Below are positions 32,826-33,009 of a stretch of DNA of 33,009 nucleotides, in pieces. The translations under genes were made by a program, and so were the position numbers. The first letter of the stretch is position 1. Every line of letters starts with the position of its first letter. The notes beneath the pieces were generated by a model. That model was not told the origin of the DNA and did not search any database. It worked only from the letters and a program-made list of their open reading frames with translations. This DNA comes from Candidatus Woesearchaeota archaeon (GTDB lineage: Archaea > Nanobdellota > Nanobdellia > SCGC-AAA011-G17 > JAFCDX01), in contig JAFCDX010000009.1 of NCBI GenBank assembly GCA_017609465.1, positions 1 through 33,009 on the forward strand. The letters run 5' to 3'.

Positions 32826-33009
32826 ATGAAAAAGAGTTTGATATTAATTTGTTTATTATTTTTAGTAAGTATTTCTTTTGTGGATGCGCAATTAGAAGAA
32901 CAGAAACAATGTGTTTTTAATGTAATTCAAACTAAAGCATTAGTAGATGATAATTATAACACTATTATTGAAGATTGTAAAACCAATAATGAAGGGGTTT
33001 CACTTAATT
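32826..33009 (+). CDS. N-terminus of a secreted protein, truncated by window end
   Basis: The first 61 codons start with a signal peptide: MKKSLILICLLFLVSISF, then VDA before Q, a good signal peptidase site. The mature part begins QLEEQKQCVFNVIQTKAL and has two cysteines so far. It is probably an extracellular protein. The gene continues beyond the right edge, so the product cannot be named. Confidence 0.7.
   Translation, partial: MKKSLILICLLFLVSISFVDAQLEEQKQCVFNVIQTKALVDDNYNTIIEDCKTNNEGVSLN

Noticed and set aside
1-33009. CRISPR array, rRNA or insertion sequence
   Set aside because: No regularly spaced repeats, no rRNA-like segments, and no transposase or terminal inverted repeats were seen.

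Overview
The window is a very AT-rich archaeal chromosome segment. It carries archaeal/eukaryotic-type ribosomal proteins (eS8, eL37, eS1, archaeal uS15), an archaeal Sm-like protein, an archaeal RPA, tRNA genes without encoded CCA, TATA-box promoters and several SD motifs of the GAGGTGA type. Short proteins, tight gene packing and large secreted or pilin-like proteins with class III signal peptides suggest a DPANN lineage, most like Pacearchaeota/Woesearchaeota. The lineage is inferred from content; no phylogeny was run.

Layout. 0-1.1 kb: start of a truncated minus-strand gene, eS8, then LSm-eL37 and tRNA-Leu. 1.1-9.2 kb: two overlapping minus genes for a 2042-residue secreted protein and a 658-residue pilin-like protein. 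9.2-12.4 kb: tRNA-Val, tRNA-Thr, eS1, a DHH/RecJ-like phosphoesterase, uS15, an EF-Tu-domain-2-like protein and tRNA-Gln. 12.4-13.8 kb: a DUF457-type membrane protein and RPA. 13.9-23.7 kb: a 13-gene leftward type IV filament locus with a secretion ATPase, a double T2SF membrane platform protein and eleven small membrane or secreted proteins, most with class III prepilin-like N termini; two are only 42 and 52 residues and one carries an M23-like domain. 23.8-24.8 kb: two divergent coiled-coil genes. 24.8-26.7 kb: three tandem multi-TM paralogues and a PRC-barrel protein. 26.8-28.2 kb: a TraB-family protein overlapping a degenerate site-2-protease-like membrane protein.

28.2-33.0 kb looks accessory. 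It holds a tyrosine recombinase, unrecognised small genes, a lysine-rich DNA-binding-like protein, a membrane-anchored gene apparently broken by a one-base frameshift, and three intergenic copies of a Xer/dif-like half-site in alternating orientation.

How the parts may work together (inference): the ATPase and platform protein assemble filaments from the many small pilin-like proteins. The 658/2042-residue pair, with pilin-like and secreted N termini, are candidates for tip or adhesin components used in contact with a host or partner cell. The coiled-coil pair and the TM triplet sit next to the ATPase and could be accessory parts. No prepilin peptidase is in the window.
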